In this document: positions 51,124 to 60,568 of the stretch, piece by piece | Numbering within the stretch: position 1 is the stretch's first letter | Layout: the number at the start of each line of letters is the position of its first letter | From: Cyanobacteria bacterium UBA2855 | GTDB lineage: Bacteria > Cyanobacteriota > Vampirovibrionia > Gastranaerophilales > Gastranaerophilaceae | Direction: 5' to 3' | DNA: 64,000 nucleotides | Assembly (NCBI GenBank): GCA_002350725.1 | Contig: DEFJ01000027.1 | Location: 38,445 to 102,444 of the forward strand | Made by a program: the position numbers and the translations under genes | The notes under the pieces: generated by a model | Database searches by the model: none | Seen by the model: the letters and a program-made list of their open reading frames with translations, nothing else | Told to the model about the DNA's origin: nothing

Positions 51124-52601
51124 TATGCCACCTCAGCTTTCTTTTTGTTATCTGTTACCGTTTTCTTTGGTGCCATTTCAACTAATTTTGCGGATTCGTT
51201 GTTATGTTTTTTGCTTGATAAGTTCGGGAAAAATACATCCATAAATCGAGGATAAATCCAGTTAAGTAAGGTACAAGTAAACGGTAATATTGAAAGTGAT
51301 ACAAATACTCCTACAAATTGTTTGTACCATTTCATATGTTTGCTGTTTCTGTTTATCAATTGATTTGCAACTTCTTTTATAAAGTCTTTGTTTAATCCGC
51401 TGTCTTCAATTTTTAACTCTTTTCCTTTATTTGCAATTTGGTGGCTTAAATTTTTTACTGTTGTATTTGCATCAAGGGTTTGTTTCAGGGATTCGTAAAA
51501 ATTAAGTGCTGATTGGAATTTGGCTTTTTCTTCCGCAACGAGTTTTTCTACCATTTTTTCAACTTCAGTTTCTGTTTGCACGTCTTTATATACTTTTGCG
51601 TGTTCTTGCATTTTTTGAACTTTTTCTAATAGGGCTTCTTGTATTGCGCTGTATGGAATTGCTCCTACACTTCCTGCGGCAACTTTTGCGCGGCTGCGAA
51701 CTTCGTTCAGGATTGAAACCATTTCCGCTGAGTCTTTGTTTTTGCTGAAATTCTTAATTTTGGCATCAAGGTAGCTGCTGATTTCTTTTATGTTTTTGGA
51801 TGCAGATATTTTAGTTTCCAGCTCTGTTAATGTTGAGGATGCCTCTTGGTATTTAGCTCGGTAATATTTGCTGCGTGCTGTACGTTTATTAATTGTTTCA
51901 TTAATATTATCTAAAAGCTCTTTATCTCCTTTTGCTAAAATATCGATTGTTTCGGTTATAAGATTTTGGTATGCAGTGTTGCTTATTCTTATTTTGCTTT
52001 TGTCTTTTCGAGTAAATTCTACGGTATTTTCATCTCTCAGCATTCTGAGTAAATTATTTCTTTGATTGGCTTTTTCTTTAGCTACCATTATTGCAATTTG
52101 TTTTTTGGTGGCATTTGGGTGTTGGGATTTAATGATTTTTTTCAAATAATATTCATCCTGAAATGGTGTTTTGTTTAATACTTCTCCAAAAGTTCCGTTA
52201 TTTGCCCAGTTGTCAAATATTTTATAGAAAGGAGCTGTCAAACCGGCTTGAGTGAGTACCGCAAGAACTGCAGATACAGGTTGCCTCCACGCTGAATATG
52301 TTCTTGTATCATCATCAGCATCCGATAAAAAGTTGTATTTAATGAATACCGGCGCAACCATACCTGTTCCGATTGCATTAATTATTATGTTTTGAATTTC
52401 TCCGCCGTTGGAACCTAATTTACGTAAAACTTTAGCCGAATTAGGTAAAATGTATTCTACCGCAGATTTCATAGATGATGTCGGTATTGCAACAGTAGGA
52501 ACTTTTCCCGTAAAATGTTGATTATTGTTCCTTACAGTTTGGTTCTTAACCCCGTTATAATTATATTTCCCTGTATATCCCGATTCGGTTACCTTAATCA
52601 T
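51123..52601 (-). CDS. Coiled-coil membrane protein with N-terminal FTG motif, unknown function
   Basis: A 492-residue protein. F30-T31-G32-K33 (QHFTGK) is the tag. Two hydrophobic segments occur near residues 75-130 (IQNIIINAIGTGMVAPVFIKY; QPVSAVLAVLTQAGLTAPF) and one near the C terminus (FVGVFVSLSILPFTCTLLNWIYP). Between them is a long charged coiled coil (about 150-420). The shape is that of a two-end membrane-anchored rod. Strong overlap with the next gene marks an operon. A TATAAT box lies about 45 bp upstream. Function unknown. Confidence 0.62.
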   Translation of the reverse strand: MIKVTESGYTGKYNYNGVKNQTVRNNNQHFTGKVPTVAIPTSSMKSAVEYILPNSAKVLRKLGSNGGEIQNIIINAIGTGMVAPVFIKYNFLSDADDDTRTYSAWRQPVSAVLAVLTQAGLTAPFYKIFDNWANNGTFGEVLNKTPFQDEYYLKKIIKSQHPNATKKQIAIMVAKEKANQRNNLLRMLRDENTVEFTRKDKSKIRISNTAYQNLITETIDILAKGDKELLDNINETINKRTARSKYYRAKYQEASSTLTELETKISASKNIKEISSYLDAKIKNFSKNKDSAEMVSILNEVRSRAKVAAGSVGAIPYSAIQEALLEKVQKMQEHAKVYKDVQTETEVEKMVEKLVAEEKAKFQSALNFYESLKQTLDANTTVKNLSHQIANKGKELKIEDSGLNKDFIKEVANQLINRNSKHMKWYKQFVGVFVSLSILPFTCTLLNWIYPRFMDVFFPNLSSKKHNNESAKLVEMAPKKTVTDNKKKAEVA

Positions 52602-52664
52602 GCTTACACTAAATACCTTCTGCTATTATATAAATTCAGAAAAATAAATTTTGCTCTTTTATAG

Positions 52665-54287
52665 CTATTTATTAAGTTTTGTGAATTTGACAGCACTCCA
52701 ATCCCCCAGCTTTTCAACTCTTGCAACACTTAATTTCCCTGATAAATATGAATAACTTTGATTTTTTAAATAAGAAAATATCATAAACATTAAAGGTGTT
52801 TTTTTATAGTAAAAATCATCCTTTGCTATCCCTGAAACTATTTCTTGAGGATATATAGCAACGCTGTCGCTTGTAATTAAAAACAGACTTTGCCCCTGTT
52901 TCATGTTGTTTATAATTTCTTTTTGCAAATTATATTCAAGATATCCTGATGATTTTCCTGTAAACAAATCTTTATATGCGTTTTTTCCGTCTTTGTAGAT
53001 TGTTTCATATTCGGTGTTTGGTGTCAGATAGGAGTTAAAATTCCCTTTATGAATAGCGTATGTTTTATATTTAGATAAATCTAAATATTTCCCAAATCGT
53101 TCAGCCGGATAGTATTCAAAAAGAATTATATCATTGTCTTTTATTTGACCGTTCTCTAAAAGTATTGCAGGTAGTTTATGTCCTTGAGGACGTGGCATCC
53201 TTTGCGCTGATACCGGACTCAAATTCAGATACCATAAATTTATTACGCAAAATATTGTAAATAAAGTTCTGCCTACGTACTTATTTTCGTATGCCGTAAA
53301 TCCTGCGGCGAATAATAATATCAATATCGGATATATTTCTATAGAATATTTTGTAATGAAAACAAGTTTTCCTGATATTGCGGCAACTGCAAGAGTAATT
53401 ATTACTCCAATTGAAATTGCCGCTAAGGTTATATTATATTTATTTTTATATAATGAGCGTCCGATAAAAAATATGGCAATTAGAGCCGGTATAAATGTGA
53501 AAATAATGAAACTTACGCTATGAACATATAGAATTTTATTTGGTGCATTGACCAAATTAGTTAATACGGGCGAAAAATAGTCCGTGAATAAAAACACTAT
53601 GTTTGATATTGAAAAATGTCCCCACCACTGTGAAAAAGATTTTGTCGTCAAAATCAAATATATGTGTGGGACAAGTAGTGCAAGAAGAATAATTATACTG
53701 CCCCATATATACAGAATTTGCTTTTTATATTCTTTAAATAGCAGGATACTTAATCCTACAAGTTGGAAGAATAAAAATACAAATCCGATAGTGTGAGTAA
53801 ACATTATCAAAAAATCAAATAATATAAGTCCGCCAAGATTTGTAAAAGTTTTGTTTTTGATAAATTTAATAAAATATAGTAAAGCTAATGCTGAAAACAG
53901 GAACAAAACAGAATATATTCTGACTTCTTGTGAATAATAAATCAAAAAAGAACTAAGTGCGGTAATGCCGGCGGCTGCAAGTCCGGTTTGCTTATCTTTT
54001 TGTAAACCTACGAAATACATCACAATTATTGATAATATTCCTGGGATTACTGATGAAATCCTTAAAAGTAAATCGCTTTGTCCGCCAAATGCCATACACA
54101 TTTTTAAATACATATAGTAAAAAGGCATATGACATTGTGTTTTGATAACGTCAATTAGCCAATCATTTAACGGTTGTGCTGCAATATACCACGAAACGTA
54201 TTCATCGTTCCATAATCCTTCGGGTTTTATTATCCCCACCAGACGGTATACAATACCTAAAACGGTAATTATTATCAATCCCAACAT
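52665..54287 (-). CDS. GT39-like (ArnT/PMT-type) membrane glycosyltransferase
   Basis: A 540-residue polytopic protein with about ten membrane spans. The first extracytoplasmic loop has GLWNDEYVSWYIA with the catalytic Asp-Glu of GT-C enzymes (DE motif), followed by HMPFYYMYL. The C-terminal 150 residues are soluble and periplasmic. Such enzymes transfer a sugar from a polyprenyl-phosphate donor to lipid A or protein. A GGGGA precedes the start. The acceptor is unknown. Confidence 0.82.
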   Translation of the reverse strand: MLGLIIITVLGIVYRLVGIIKPEGLWNDEYVSWYIAAQPLNDWLIDVIKTQCHMPFYYMYLKMCMAFGGQSDLLLRISSVIPGILSIIVMYFVGLQKDKQTGLAAAGITALSSFLIYYSQEVRIYSVLFLFSALALLYFIKFIKNKTFTNLGGLILFDFLIMFTHTIGFVFLFFQLVGLSILLFKEYKKQILYIWGSIIILLALLVPHIYLILTTKSFSQWWGHFSISNIVFLFTDYFSPVLTNLVNAPNKILYVHSVSFIIFTFIPALIAIFFIGRSLYKNKYNITLAAISIGVIITLAVAAISGKLVFITKYSIEIYPILILLFAAGFTAYENKYVGRTLFTIFCVINLWYLNLSPVSAQRMPRPQGHKLPAILLENGQIKDNDIILFEYYPAERFGKYLDLSKYKTYAIHKGNFNSYLTPNTEYETIYKDGKNAYKDLFTGKSSGYLEYNLQKEIINNMKQGQSLFLITSDSVAIYPQEIVSGIAKDDFYYKKTPLMFMIFSYLKNQSYSYLSGKLSVARVEKLGDWSAVKFTKLNK

Positions 54288-54337
54288 TTATAAAATCCCC
54301 AATCTTTGTAACAAAAGTATTCTATCACAAAAATAAT

Positions 54338-54970
54338 CTAAATTTCCTTGAATGTCTTAAAATGGGTTTTGCAAACTTCTGAGAGTTTTTCTTTTCCGTA
54401 TTTATTTACAAAAACTCTTGCAACATCTTTAACTTGAGGTGCGCAACCTTTTGGAAACTCTAAACCGTAGGTGTTTCCCATTTCTTGTATCTTGTGAACA
54501 AATGCGGCTCTTGCAAGTATTGATGCAGCAGCAACAGCAATATCACTTTCTGCTCTTACCATTTGTTCTAATCTTATACTTCTACCATTTTTCATCAATG
54601 CAGATTGTATAAGGCTTTCATCCCCGAATTTATCAGATAAGGCATATTCACATGTTTCTTTTTCCAAGATGTTTTCAATAGCTCTGGCATGTCCCCAAGC
54701 AAGAAGCTTATTCAAGTTTTTAATTTTATTATATAACTCGTTGTATCTTCCGTTAGAAATCGCAATTACGGAATATGCAGAATTTGCTTTTATTAACGGT
54801 TCAAGGGTCAATATTTTTTTATCTGTTACTTTTTTGCTATCTTTTATTCCTGCATCCATAAAAATTTTAGCAGCCTGCTCATTAACCATAACCCCTGCTA
54901 TAACAAGCGGTCCAAAAAAATCTCCTTTGCCTGATTCATCTGTTCCGATATGCGTAATATATTCTGTCAT
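54338..54970 (-). CDS. rnhC: RNase HIII-type ribonuclease lacking the N-terminal domain
   Basis: A 210-residue RNase H2-superfamily enzyme. The start THIGTDESGKGDFFGPLVIAG has the HIII-type wording (DESGKGDFFGP) rather than the HII DEAGRGP. Other sites: the Asp in GIKDSKKVTD and ASILARAAFV. It cuts RNA in RNA-DNA hybrids. RNase HIII normally carries an 80-residue N-terminal TBP-like substrate-binding domain; it is absent here. Start is 1 bp after the PBP1A stop (SD AAGG within it), so the two are coupled. Confidence 0.82.
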   Translation of the reverse strand: MTEYITHIGTDESGKGDFFGPLVIAGVMVNEQAAKIFMDAGIKDSKKVTDKKILTLEPLIKANSAYSVIAISNGRYNELYNKIKNLNKLLAWGHARAIENILEKETCEYALSDKFGDESLIQSALMKNGRSIRLEQMVRAESDIAVAAASILARAAFVHKIQEMGNTYGLEFPKGCAPQVKDVARVFVNKYGKEKLSEVCKTHFKTFKEI

Positions 54971-54971
54971 C

Positions 54972-57173
54972 TTACCTTACACTTTCCGGAATTGCCATAG
55001 GAATAGGCGCAGGTGCAGGAATTGGTGCGCTAACAGGCGAATGAGTCGGCGCTGATGCTGCAGGTGCTGTTTTCTTGATTTGCGGTTCGCTGATTGATAC
55101 AGGAGAACCTTTGACTACTGTTGGGTCAACAGCTTCAGGTGATAATGCCGAACTTTCTATGCTTCCGCCGGATTTAGCGGTATCGTCAGTTTCATCATCA
55201 CCGATTTTATGTGCATCACCTTGGTTAATAACCCAAGATGGTTTAAGTTCGATTTCAGGATAATTAAAATCATTCTTTCCAAACTTTTCTATTGCTACAA
55301 GCATTACATCATGCCATATACGCGCAGGAACCGAACCACCTTGAATTGAACGGGTAGTTGTATTGTCATCATTACCTACCCATACCCCCGTAACAACCGT
55401 TGGAGTATATCCGACAAAGCTTGCATCTTTATAATCATCCGTTGTACCTGTTTTACCGGCGCATGGTACCCCGATATTGGCGCCTCTGCCGGTACCGTGG
55501 GTGATTACTGTTTTTAACATTGCAGTCATTTCTGCTGCCGTTATAAAACTGATTTGTCTTGAGGCTTTTGCTTTCGGTGCTCTATATACTATTTTGCCTC
55601 TTGAGGTTTCAATCCTTTCAATAGCAAAAGGCTGTACTACGTATCCTCCGTTAGCAAATGCTCCGTATGCTCTTGTTAACTCAAATAATTTACTGCCGTT
55701 TGATCCAAGGGCAATAGTGTAATCGTATTCTAAAGGTGTAGTTATTCCAAGAGTCCTTGCTGTTTGAATTACGGCTCTGATGCCTACTTCCTTAATTAAC
55801 CTTACCGCACAAACATTTGAGGATATAGTTAAGGCTGAATACAATGGTATGTATCCTCTGTAGTTGGAACCGTAATTCTTCGGTGCCCAACTGCCTATTT
55901 TTATTGGTCTGTCTTCAATAAGGTCATTAGGTGTCATACCGTGTTCAAGTGCGGTTGCGTATACAAATGGCTTGAAAGCTGAGCCTGCAGGTCGAATTGC
56001 TTGTACACGATCATATTGTGATTCCGTATAATTTTTCCCTCCTGCATAAGCAATAATTCTTCCGTCTATAGGGGAGAATGAGAATACTGCTGCCTGCTGA
56101 TTTTTACCGGTCAGTCCGTAGTTACGCATGTTTGTCAAGATGGCTTCATTTAACTTTTCTTGTGTCTTATAATCTATGGTTGTAATAATTTTGTAACCGC
56201 CTTGAGAAATATCAGTTTCATCAAACCCCATTCTTTCAAGCTCTTTCATTACGTAATCCGTAAAATATGGAGCTTTGTTTGTTGTATAAAATCTTGGAAC
56301 TTTGGAAAGTCTGATGGTTTCTTCTTTTGCTTTTTCATACTCGTCTTTTGTGATATATTTCATTTTATACATTCTCAGAAGAACTTGATTTCTTCTTTGC
56401 TCGGCGAGTTTTTTGTTGTTGAACGGTGAATACACTGATGGTGCTTGAGGCAATCCTGCAATGAGAGCCATTTCAGATAATGTACATTGATTTAATCTCT
56501 TATTAAAATATGTTTCTGCAGCACTTTCAACTCCATATGCACCGGAACCCAGATAGACGTTATTCATATACATCTCAAGAATTTTGTCTTTAGGAATAGA
56601 TTTTTCTATTCTTGATGCTATAATAATTTCTTTTATTTTTCTGTCAAAAGTCTTTTCATTAGAGAGGAATAAAATTCTTGCCAATTGCTGAGTAATTGTA
56701 CTTGCACCCTGTACTACGTGTCCTGCCATAATATTTTGAACCGTGGAACGAGCTAAACCTGATAAATCATAACCGTGATGTGAATAAAAATTCTTATCTT
56801 CGGTTGCAATCAATGCTTTTTTAAACTCATCCGGTACTGTATCTATATCAACTTTTTTGGATGAATATGCGGTAAATGTTTTAATAATTTCTCCATCATG
56901 AGAATAGAATTGGGTTACAATATTTGGCTTAAATCCTTCTAGATTTTTGATAGGAGAAAGAGAGGACAGGTATAATTCAAAGGCGGCAATTCCGGCAAGA
57001 GCGCAGGCAATTATAAATATTGTAAATGAGCGAACGTTACTCCAAAAAGGATTTTTTTTCTTTTTATTACCTATTTGTTGTCTGTTTCCATCTGTTGTGC
57101 GATGTTCAGTTCTATTAGCTGCTGTGCGAGCTCTCTCTGCTGCATACAAATCTTCTCTGCGAATTCTTGCCAT
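54972..57173 (-). CDS. Bifunctional class A penicillin-binding protein
   Basis: A 733-residue PBP1A-type enzyme. One N-terminal membrane anchor (VRSFTIFIIACALAGIAAF), a GT51 transglycosylase domain with the catalytic Glu in ALIATEDKNFYSHHG and GASTITQQLARILFLS, and a transpeptidase domain with the SxxK motif in RPAGSAFKPF, SSN in SSNVCAV and KTG in CAGKTGTTDDYK. The C-terminal 90 residues are Pro/Ala/Ser-rich, a disordered tail. Start ATG at 57173 with GAGG upstream. It polymerises and crosslinks peptidoglycan. The following RNase gene is coupled. Confidence 0.95.
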   Translation of the reverse strand: MARIRREDLYAAERARTAANRTEHRTTDGNRQQIGNKKKKNPFWSNVRSFTIFIIACALAGIAAFELYLSSLSPIKNLEGFKPNIVTQFYSHDGEIIKTFTAYSSKKVDIDTVPDEFKKALIATEDKNFYSHHGYDLSGLARSTVQNIMAGHVVQGASTITQQLARILFLSNEKTFDRKIKEIIIASRIEKSIPKDKILEMYMNNVYLGSGAYGVESAAETYFNKRLNQCTLSEMALIAGLPQAPSVYSPFNNKKLAEQRRNQVLLRMYKMKYITKDEYEKAKEETIRLSKVPRFYTTNKAPYFTDYVMKELERMGFDETDISQGGYKIITTIDYKTQEKLNEAILTNMRNYGLTGKNQQAAVFSFSPIDGRIIAYAGGKNYTESQYDRVQAIRPAGSAFKPFVYATALEHGMTPNDLIEDRPIKIGSWAPKNYGSNYRGYIPLYSALTISSNVCAVRLIKEVGIRAVIQTARTLGITTPLEYDYTIALGSNGSKLFELTRAYGAFANGGYVVQPFAIERIETSRGKIVYRAPKAKASRQISFITAAEMTAMLKTVITHGTGRGANIGVPCAGKTGTTDDYKDASFVGYTPTVVTGVWVGNDDNTTTRSIQGGSVPARIWHDVMLVAIEKFGKNDFNYPEIELKPSWVINQGDAHKIGDDETDDTAKSGGSIESSALSPEAVDPTVVKGSPVSISEPQIKKTAPAASAPTHSPVSAPIPAPAPIPMAIPESVR

Positions 57174-57232
57174 CACTATACCTCATATTAACATAGGTAT
57201 TTTATTATAAAAGCAGAATATTGGCAAATTCA

Positions 57233-57241
57233 TGATATAAT
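57233..57241 (+). promoter_or_regulatory. Extended -10 promoter for leaderless YkgJ-like gene
   Basis: TGA-TATAAT (57233-57241), then TTTAAT (6 nt) and the ATG at 57248. No -35 and no Shine-Dalgarno. Divergent from PBP1A. Confidence 0.6.
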
Positions 57242-57247
57242 TTTAAT

Positions 57248-57637
57248 ATGTTTGATTTTTTATACTCTATGTGGAATGAATTTTTATCATATTTTGTACC
57301 GGAAAGAGTTTCATACGAAATAACCGGCGAGTGTAAAAAATGTGGCAAATGTTGTAACTATATGTATAGTGTTGATACTTATACGGAAAAAGAATTTAAA
57401 ATAATGCAATTTTTATTCCCTGCCTACAAGAGATTTTATATAAAAGGAAGGGATGAGGATGGTAATTTGATATTTGCGTGTAAGTTAGTTACAGAGGATG
57501 GATTGTGCTCTGATTATAAACACAGATTACGTATGTGCAAAAATTATCCTGCGAAACGTGTATTTTATCCCGCAAAACTTCATGAAGGCTGTGGTTATAC
57601 TGTTCATAAAAAGTCGTTTAATGATTACTTAAAATGA
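57248..57637 (+). CDS. YkgJ family cysteine-cluster protein
   Basis: A 129-residue protein with the YkgJ metal-binding pattern: CKKCGKCCNY near residue 30-40 and further Cys in CKLVTEDGLCSDY, RMCKNYP and GCGYTV. The family is thought to bind zinc or iron-sulfur; its role is unknown. No signal peptide. The -10 box 6 nt upstream defines the start. Confidence 0.85.
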   Translation: MFDFLYSMWNEFLSYFVPERVSYEITGECKKCGKCCNYMYSVDTYTEKEFKIMQFLFPAYKRFYIKGRDEDGNLIFACKLVTEDGLCSDYKHRLRMCKNYPAKRVFYPAKLHEGCGYTVHKKSFNDYLK

Positions 57638-57703
57638 AATTTGATACGGTTATTGTTACAATATTTTACATAAATAGGTAGAAAAAATTTATTTTCAGCG
57701 TTT

Positions 57704-57709
57704 TATAAT
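57704..57709 (+). promoter_or_regulatory. -10 box for leaderless glycosidase-like gene
   Basis: TATAAT at 57704-57709, 5 nt before the ATG at 57715. No -35 or Shine-Dalgarno. Confidence 0.5.
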
Positions 57710-57714
57710 ATGAT

Positions 57715-59214
57715 ATGAGGCTAAATGTTACATGCCCGATATTACCAAACAGTTCGGCATCCATACATATTAATAGTGTAAAGAACAAAACGAATGAATT
57801 GATTTTGGATAAATCGGAAACTGATTTTTCTTCAATTTATAATTCGTCCGGTAATTATTGCGTACCTGTAATTAATTCAAAAATGAAAGTGAATTTTTCA
57901 AAAGAATTACCATTCACAGGATATTATGGTGATAGTCAGCCTCTAAAAAAACTGTTTTGGATATGTACTAATCGAAACGATGTATACGAAGATAATTGGA
58001 CTAAAGAAAGAATTTACGATACAGGATATTATAAGTGGGTAAATGCAATGCCGTCAGAGCTAATGCTAAGAACTCCTGAGCAAGTTATTCAATCAACTTG
58101 TACAATAACAAAACCCGATATGCATTATCCCGAAATACCGTCTTATATCCCTTCTCCTGACTATGGTGATAAATGGGGCAGGTATGCTAATTACATTGAA
58201 TTAAATCCCAGAATCGTCGCTAAATATGATGGGGACAATGTAACAGAAGGATTATTGGGGGCAATGAAACTTTTGCCGGCTATTCCGCCTTCAGCAGGTA
58301 AGTGCGCAAATTGTATTATACTTTCTCAGTTATATCCGTCATTGTATGGTGATGGAAAGCTTTATGGTGATTCATTGTATTGTGTAAATCTTCACTCCGG
58401 AATTAGTAATAACCTGACCTCAGGAGGCTTGTTCGGAAAAATGGGTGCGGACGAACAAGTTAAAGCGTTCAATGATTTAGCACATTTGTTAGGGTTTAAA
58501 ACCGGTTTTAGAATGCCATTATCTGCGGGACAATTGAGGGTTCAGGGTAGAGAATTTAATTGGGGTGAACATGAAAAAGCCTTTATAGATGCTTGTATAT
58601 GGGGTATAGAGCTTGGATTTGATTCAATATATTTTGATAGCGGAAAGCATATTTTAGATTTAGAAGGTTATGCTGGTATAGGGGATTTGCCTAATCACAA
58701 GCAGTTTGCATATATGATGAACCAAATAAGACTTCAAACAGGAAGAACCGATTTAGCTTTTATCGGCGAAAAGTGTAATGACGATTATAACTATAAAGAA
58801 TTAGGTTTAACTGCTGGTACGGATTGGGGAAAAGCTGATAATATTTATAGTGTAAAACATGAGTCAAAAAAGCAGGCTTATAATAGAGAATATGCAGCAG
58901 GGCCTGAGGTATCAAACGATAATGATTACGGTGAAGTAAGTTTTGATGATAGATTAAATCGTATAAATTCGTGTTTATGGGGATACGAAAACCAAGAAGA
59001 TAAATTACCTTCTTTTATGCAATTGCACGATATTTTCCCGTTATCGCCATATACAAATACTCACGAAATTATGATGCAGCCTAAGAAAATGTGTGGCTCA
59101 GATGCGTGGACGGATTGCGAAAGACATTGGGCGGGCGTTTTTAATACTTCTGACGAGGCAAGACAGTATACACAGGAAGTATATCACGCTTTTGAAAATG
59201 CTATTAGAAACTAA
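57715..59214 (+). CDS. Glycosidase-like TIM-barrel protein with FTG motif, unknown substrate
   Basis: A 499-residue protein with no signal peptide. F67-T68-G69 (LPFTGYYG) is a later copy of the tag. The body reads like a GH13-type barrel: FKTGFRMPL, the strand and candidate nucleophile in GFDSIYFDSGKH, the candidate acid in LAFIGEKCND, and a later LHDIFPL. The conserved GH13 Arg before the nucleophile (GxRxD) is not present in the normal position, so activity is uncertain. The last part is Cys/Trp-rich (CGSDAWTDCERHWAG). I would call it a remote GH13-like protein rather than name a substrate. Leaderless start. Confidence 0.52.
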   Translation: MRLNVTCPILPNSSASIHINSVKNKTNELILDKSETDFSSIYNSSGNYCVPVINSKMKVNFSKELPFTGYYGDSQPLKKLFWICTNRNDVYEDNWTKERIYDTGYYKWVNAMPSELMLRTPEQVIQSTCTITKPDMHYPEIPSYIPSPDYGDKWGRYANYIELNPRIVAKYDGDNVTEGLLGAMKLLPAIPPSAGKCANCIILSQLYPSLYGDGKLYGDSLYCVNLHSGISNNLTSGGLFGKMGADEQVKAFNDLAHLLGFKTGFRMPLSAGQLRVQGREFNWGEHEKAFIDACIWGIELGFDSIYFDSGKHILDLEGYAGIGDLPNHKQFAYMMNQIRLQTGRTDLAFIGEKCNDDYNYKELGLTAGTDWGKADNIYSVKHESKKQAYNREYAAGPEVSNDNDYGEVSFDDRLNRINSCLWGYENQEDKLPSFMQLHDIFPLSPYTNTHEIMMQPKKMCGSDAWTDCERHWAGVFNTSDEARQYTQEVYHAFENAIRN

Positions 59215-59528
59215 CTTTCTATTTTTAAGCAAATAACTCCGAATATAATTAGTAAAACTCCCAGTATCCTCATTAGTGTAAGAGCATCTTTAAATAATAT
59301 TACTCCTATTAAGAAAGTGCAAGATGCACCAATTCCTGTCCATATCGCATAAGCTGTTCCTATAGGAATACCTTTTTGCGCAAAATATAAGAATATTCCG
59401 CTTAACGCCATAGCTATAATCGCAAACAGTATCCAAAAAATTTTATGCGGACTTACTGTTGCTATTTTTAAGCCAAAAGGCCATCCTACTTCAAAAATAG
59501 CGGCTATTACAAGATATAACCAACTCAC
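59211..59528 (-). CDS. SMR family small multidrug/guanidinium-type exporter
   Basis: A 105-residue four-span protein of the EmrE/SugE family. The catalytic Glu is in the first span (LVIAAIFEVGWPFGL) and the family motif GTAYAIWTGIGASCTFLIG is in span 3. It exports cationic compounds using protons. GTG start at 59528, 2 bp after the galE stop with GGAG upstream, so it is coupled to galE. Confidence 0.93.
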   Translation of the reverse strand: MSWLYLVIAAIFEVGWPFGLKIATVSPHKIFWILFAIIAMALSGIFLYFAQKGIPIGTAYAIWTGIGASCTFLIGVILFKDALTLMRILGVLLIIFGVICLKIES

Positions 59529-59530
59529 AA

Positions 59531-60568
59531 TTATACTCCTGCGGTAGATTTTGAGTTAAGTCTTTCCTGTAAAACTTTTTCCCAATTGTATGCACTGGTA
59601 ACGCTATCTTCAAGCGATTTTTCAGGAGTCCAGCCTAAAACTGATTTAGCCTTGTTATTTGCTGCGATTAATAATGCAGGGTCTCCTGCTCTTCTTGGGT
59701 GAACCTCTAGCGGTACAGATTTGCCGACAACTTCTTCGCAAGTTTTAAAAACTTCCTTCACGCTGTTGCCTTCGGTTGTTCCAAGGTTGAAGAAGTTTGT
59801 TTCTCCTCCGTTATTCAGATATTTAATCGCTAAAACATGTGCTGCCGCTAAATCTTCAACATTTATGTAGTCCCTTACGCAAGTTCCGTCTTTAGTATCA
59901 TAATCATCGCCGAAAAGAGTAAAAGTTTTTCCGCCGTTAAAAGTTGATTTTAAAATATTAGGAATTAAATGTGTTTCAGGGTCATGCCATTCTCCGACTC
60001 TTGTTTGAGAATCTGCTCCTGCGACATTAAAATATCTTAAACGAACTGATTTTAACCCATATGCTTTATCATAATCATCCATAATATTTTCAATCATAAG
60101 TTTGGTTTTCCCGTATGGATTTACCGGTATTTGAGGGTGTTTTTCATCAATAGGTGCATAAACCGGGTTGCCGTATGTTGCTGCAGTGCTTGAAAATACT
60201 ATATTTTTAACATTATTTTCAATCATTGCATTTAATAAATTTAATGTTCCGTATACGTTATTGTAATAGTATTTTTGCGGATCTTTTACGGATTCCGCAA
60301 CTTGAGAATATGCTGCAAAATGCACAACAGAGTCAATATTATGTTTCTTAAATACAGATGATATGTCGGATAAATTTTGTAAATTCCCATGTATAAAATC
60401 TATTACTGATCCTTTAGCTTGAATACTCTGTAGTATTTTGACCGTTTCTCTGTGACCTATTTCTAAACTGTCAAAGATTACAACGTCATAACCTGAATTT
60501 ATAAGTGCAATAACGCAGTGACTGCCGATATATCCGGCTCCGCCTGTTACTAATATTTTGTTACCCAT
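59531..60568 (-). CDS. galE: UDP-glucose 4-epimerase
   Basis: A 345-residue SDR protein. NAD-binding GGAGYIGSHC at the N terminus, catalytic Ser in FSSTAATYG and YxxxK in NPYGKTK, plus RYFNVAGAD and DYINVEDLAAAHVLA. It interconverts UDP-glucose and UDP-galactose. It follows glf, with an 8-bp overlap, so UDP-galactopyranose made here feeds UDP-galactofuranose synthesis. Confidence 0.96.
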   Translation of the reverse strand: MGNKILVTGGAGYIGSHCVIALINSGYDVVIFDSLEIGHRETVKILQSIQAKGSVIDFIHGNLQNLSDISSVFKKHNIDSVVHFAAYSQVAESVKDPQKYYYNNVYGTLNLLNAMIENNVKNIVFSSTAATYGNPVYAPIDEKHPQIPVNPYGKTKLMIENIMDDYDKAYGLKSVRLRYFNVAGADSQTRVGEWHDPETHLIPNILKSTFNGGKTFTLFGDDYDTKDGTCVRDYINVEDLAAAHVLAIKYLNNGGETNFFNLGTTEGNSVKEVFKTCEEVVGKSVPLEVHPRRAGDPALLIAANNKAKSVLGWTPEKSLEDSVTSAYNWEKVLQERLNSKSTAGV

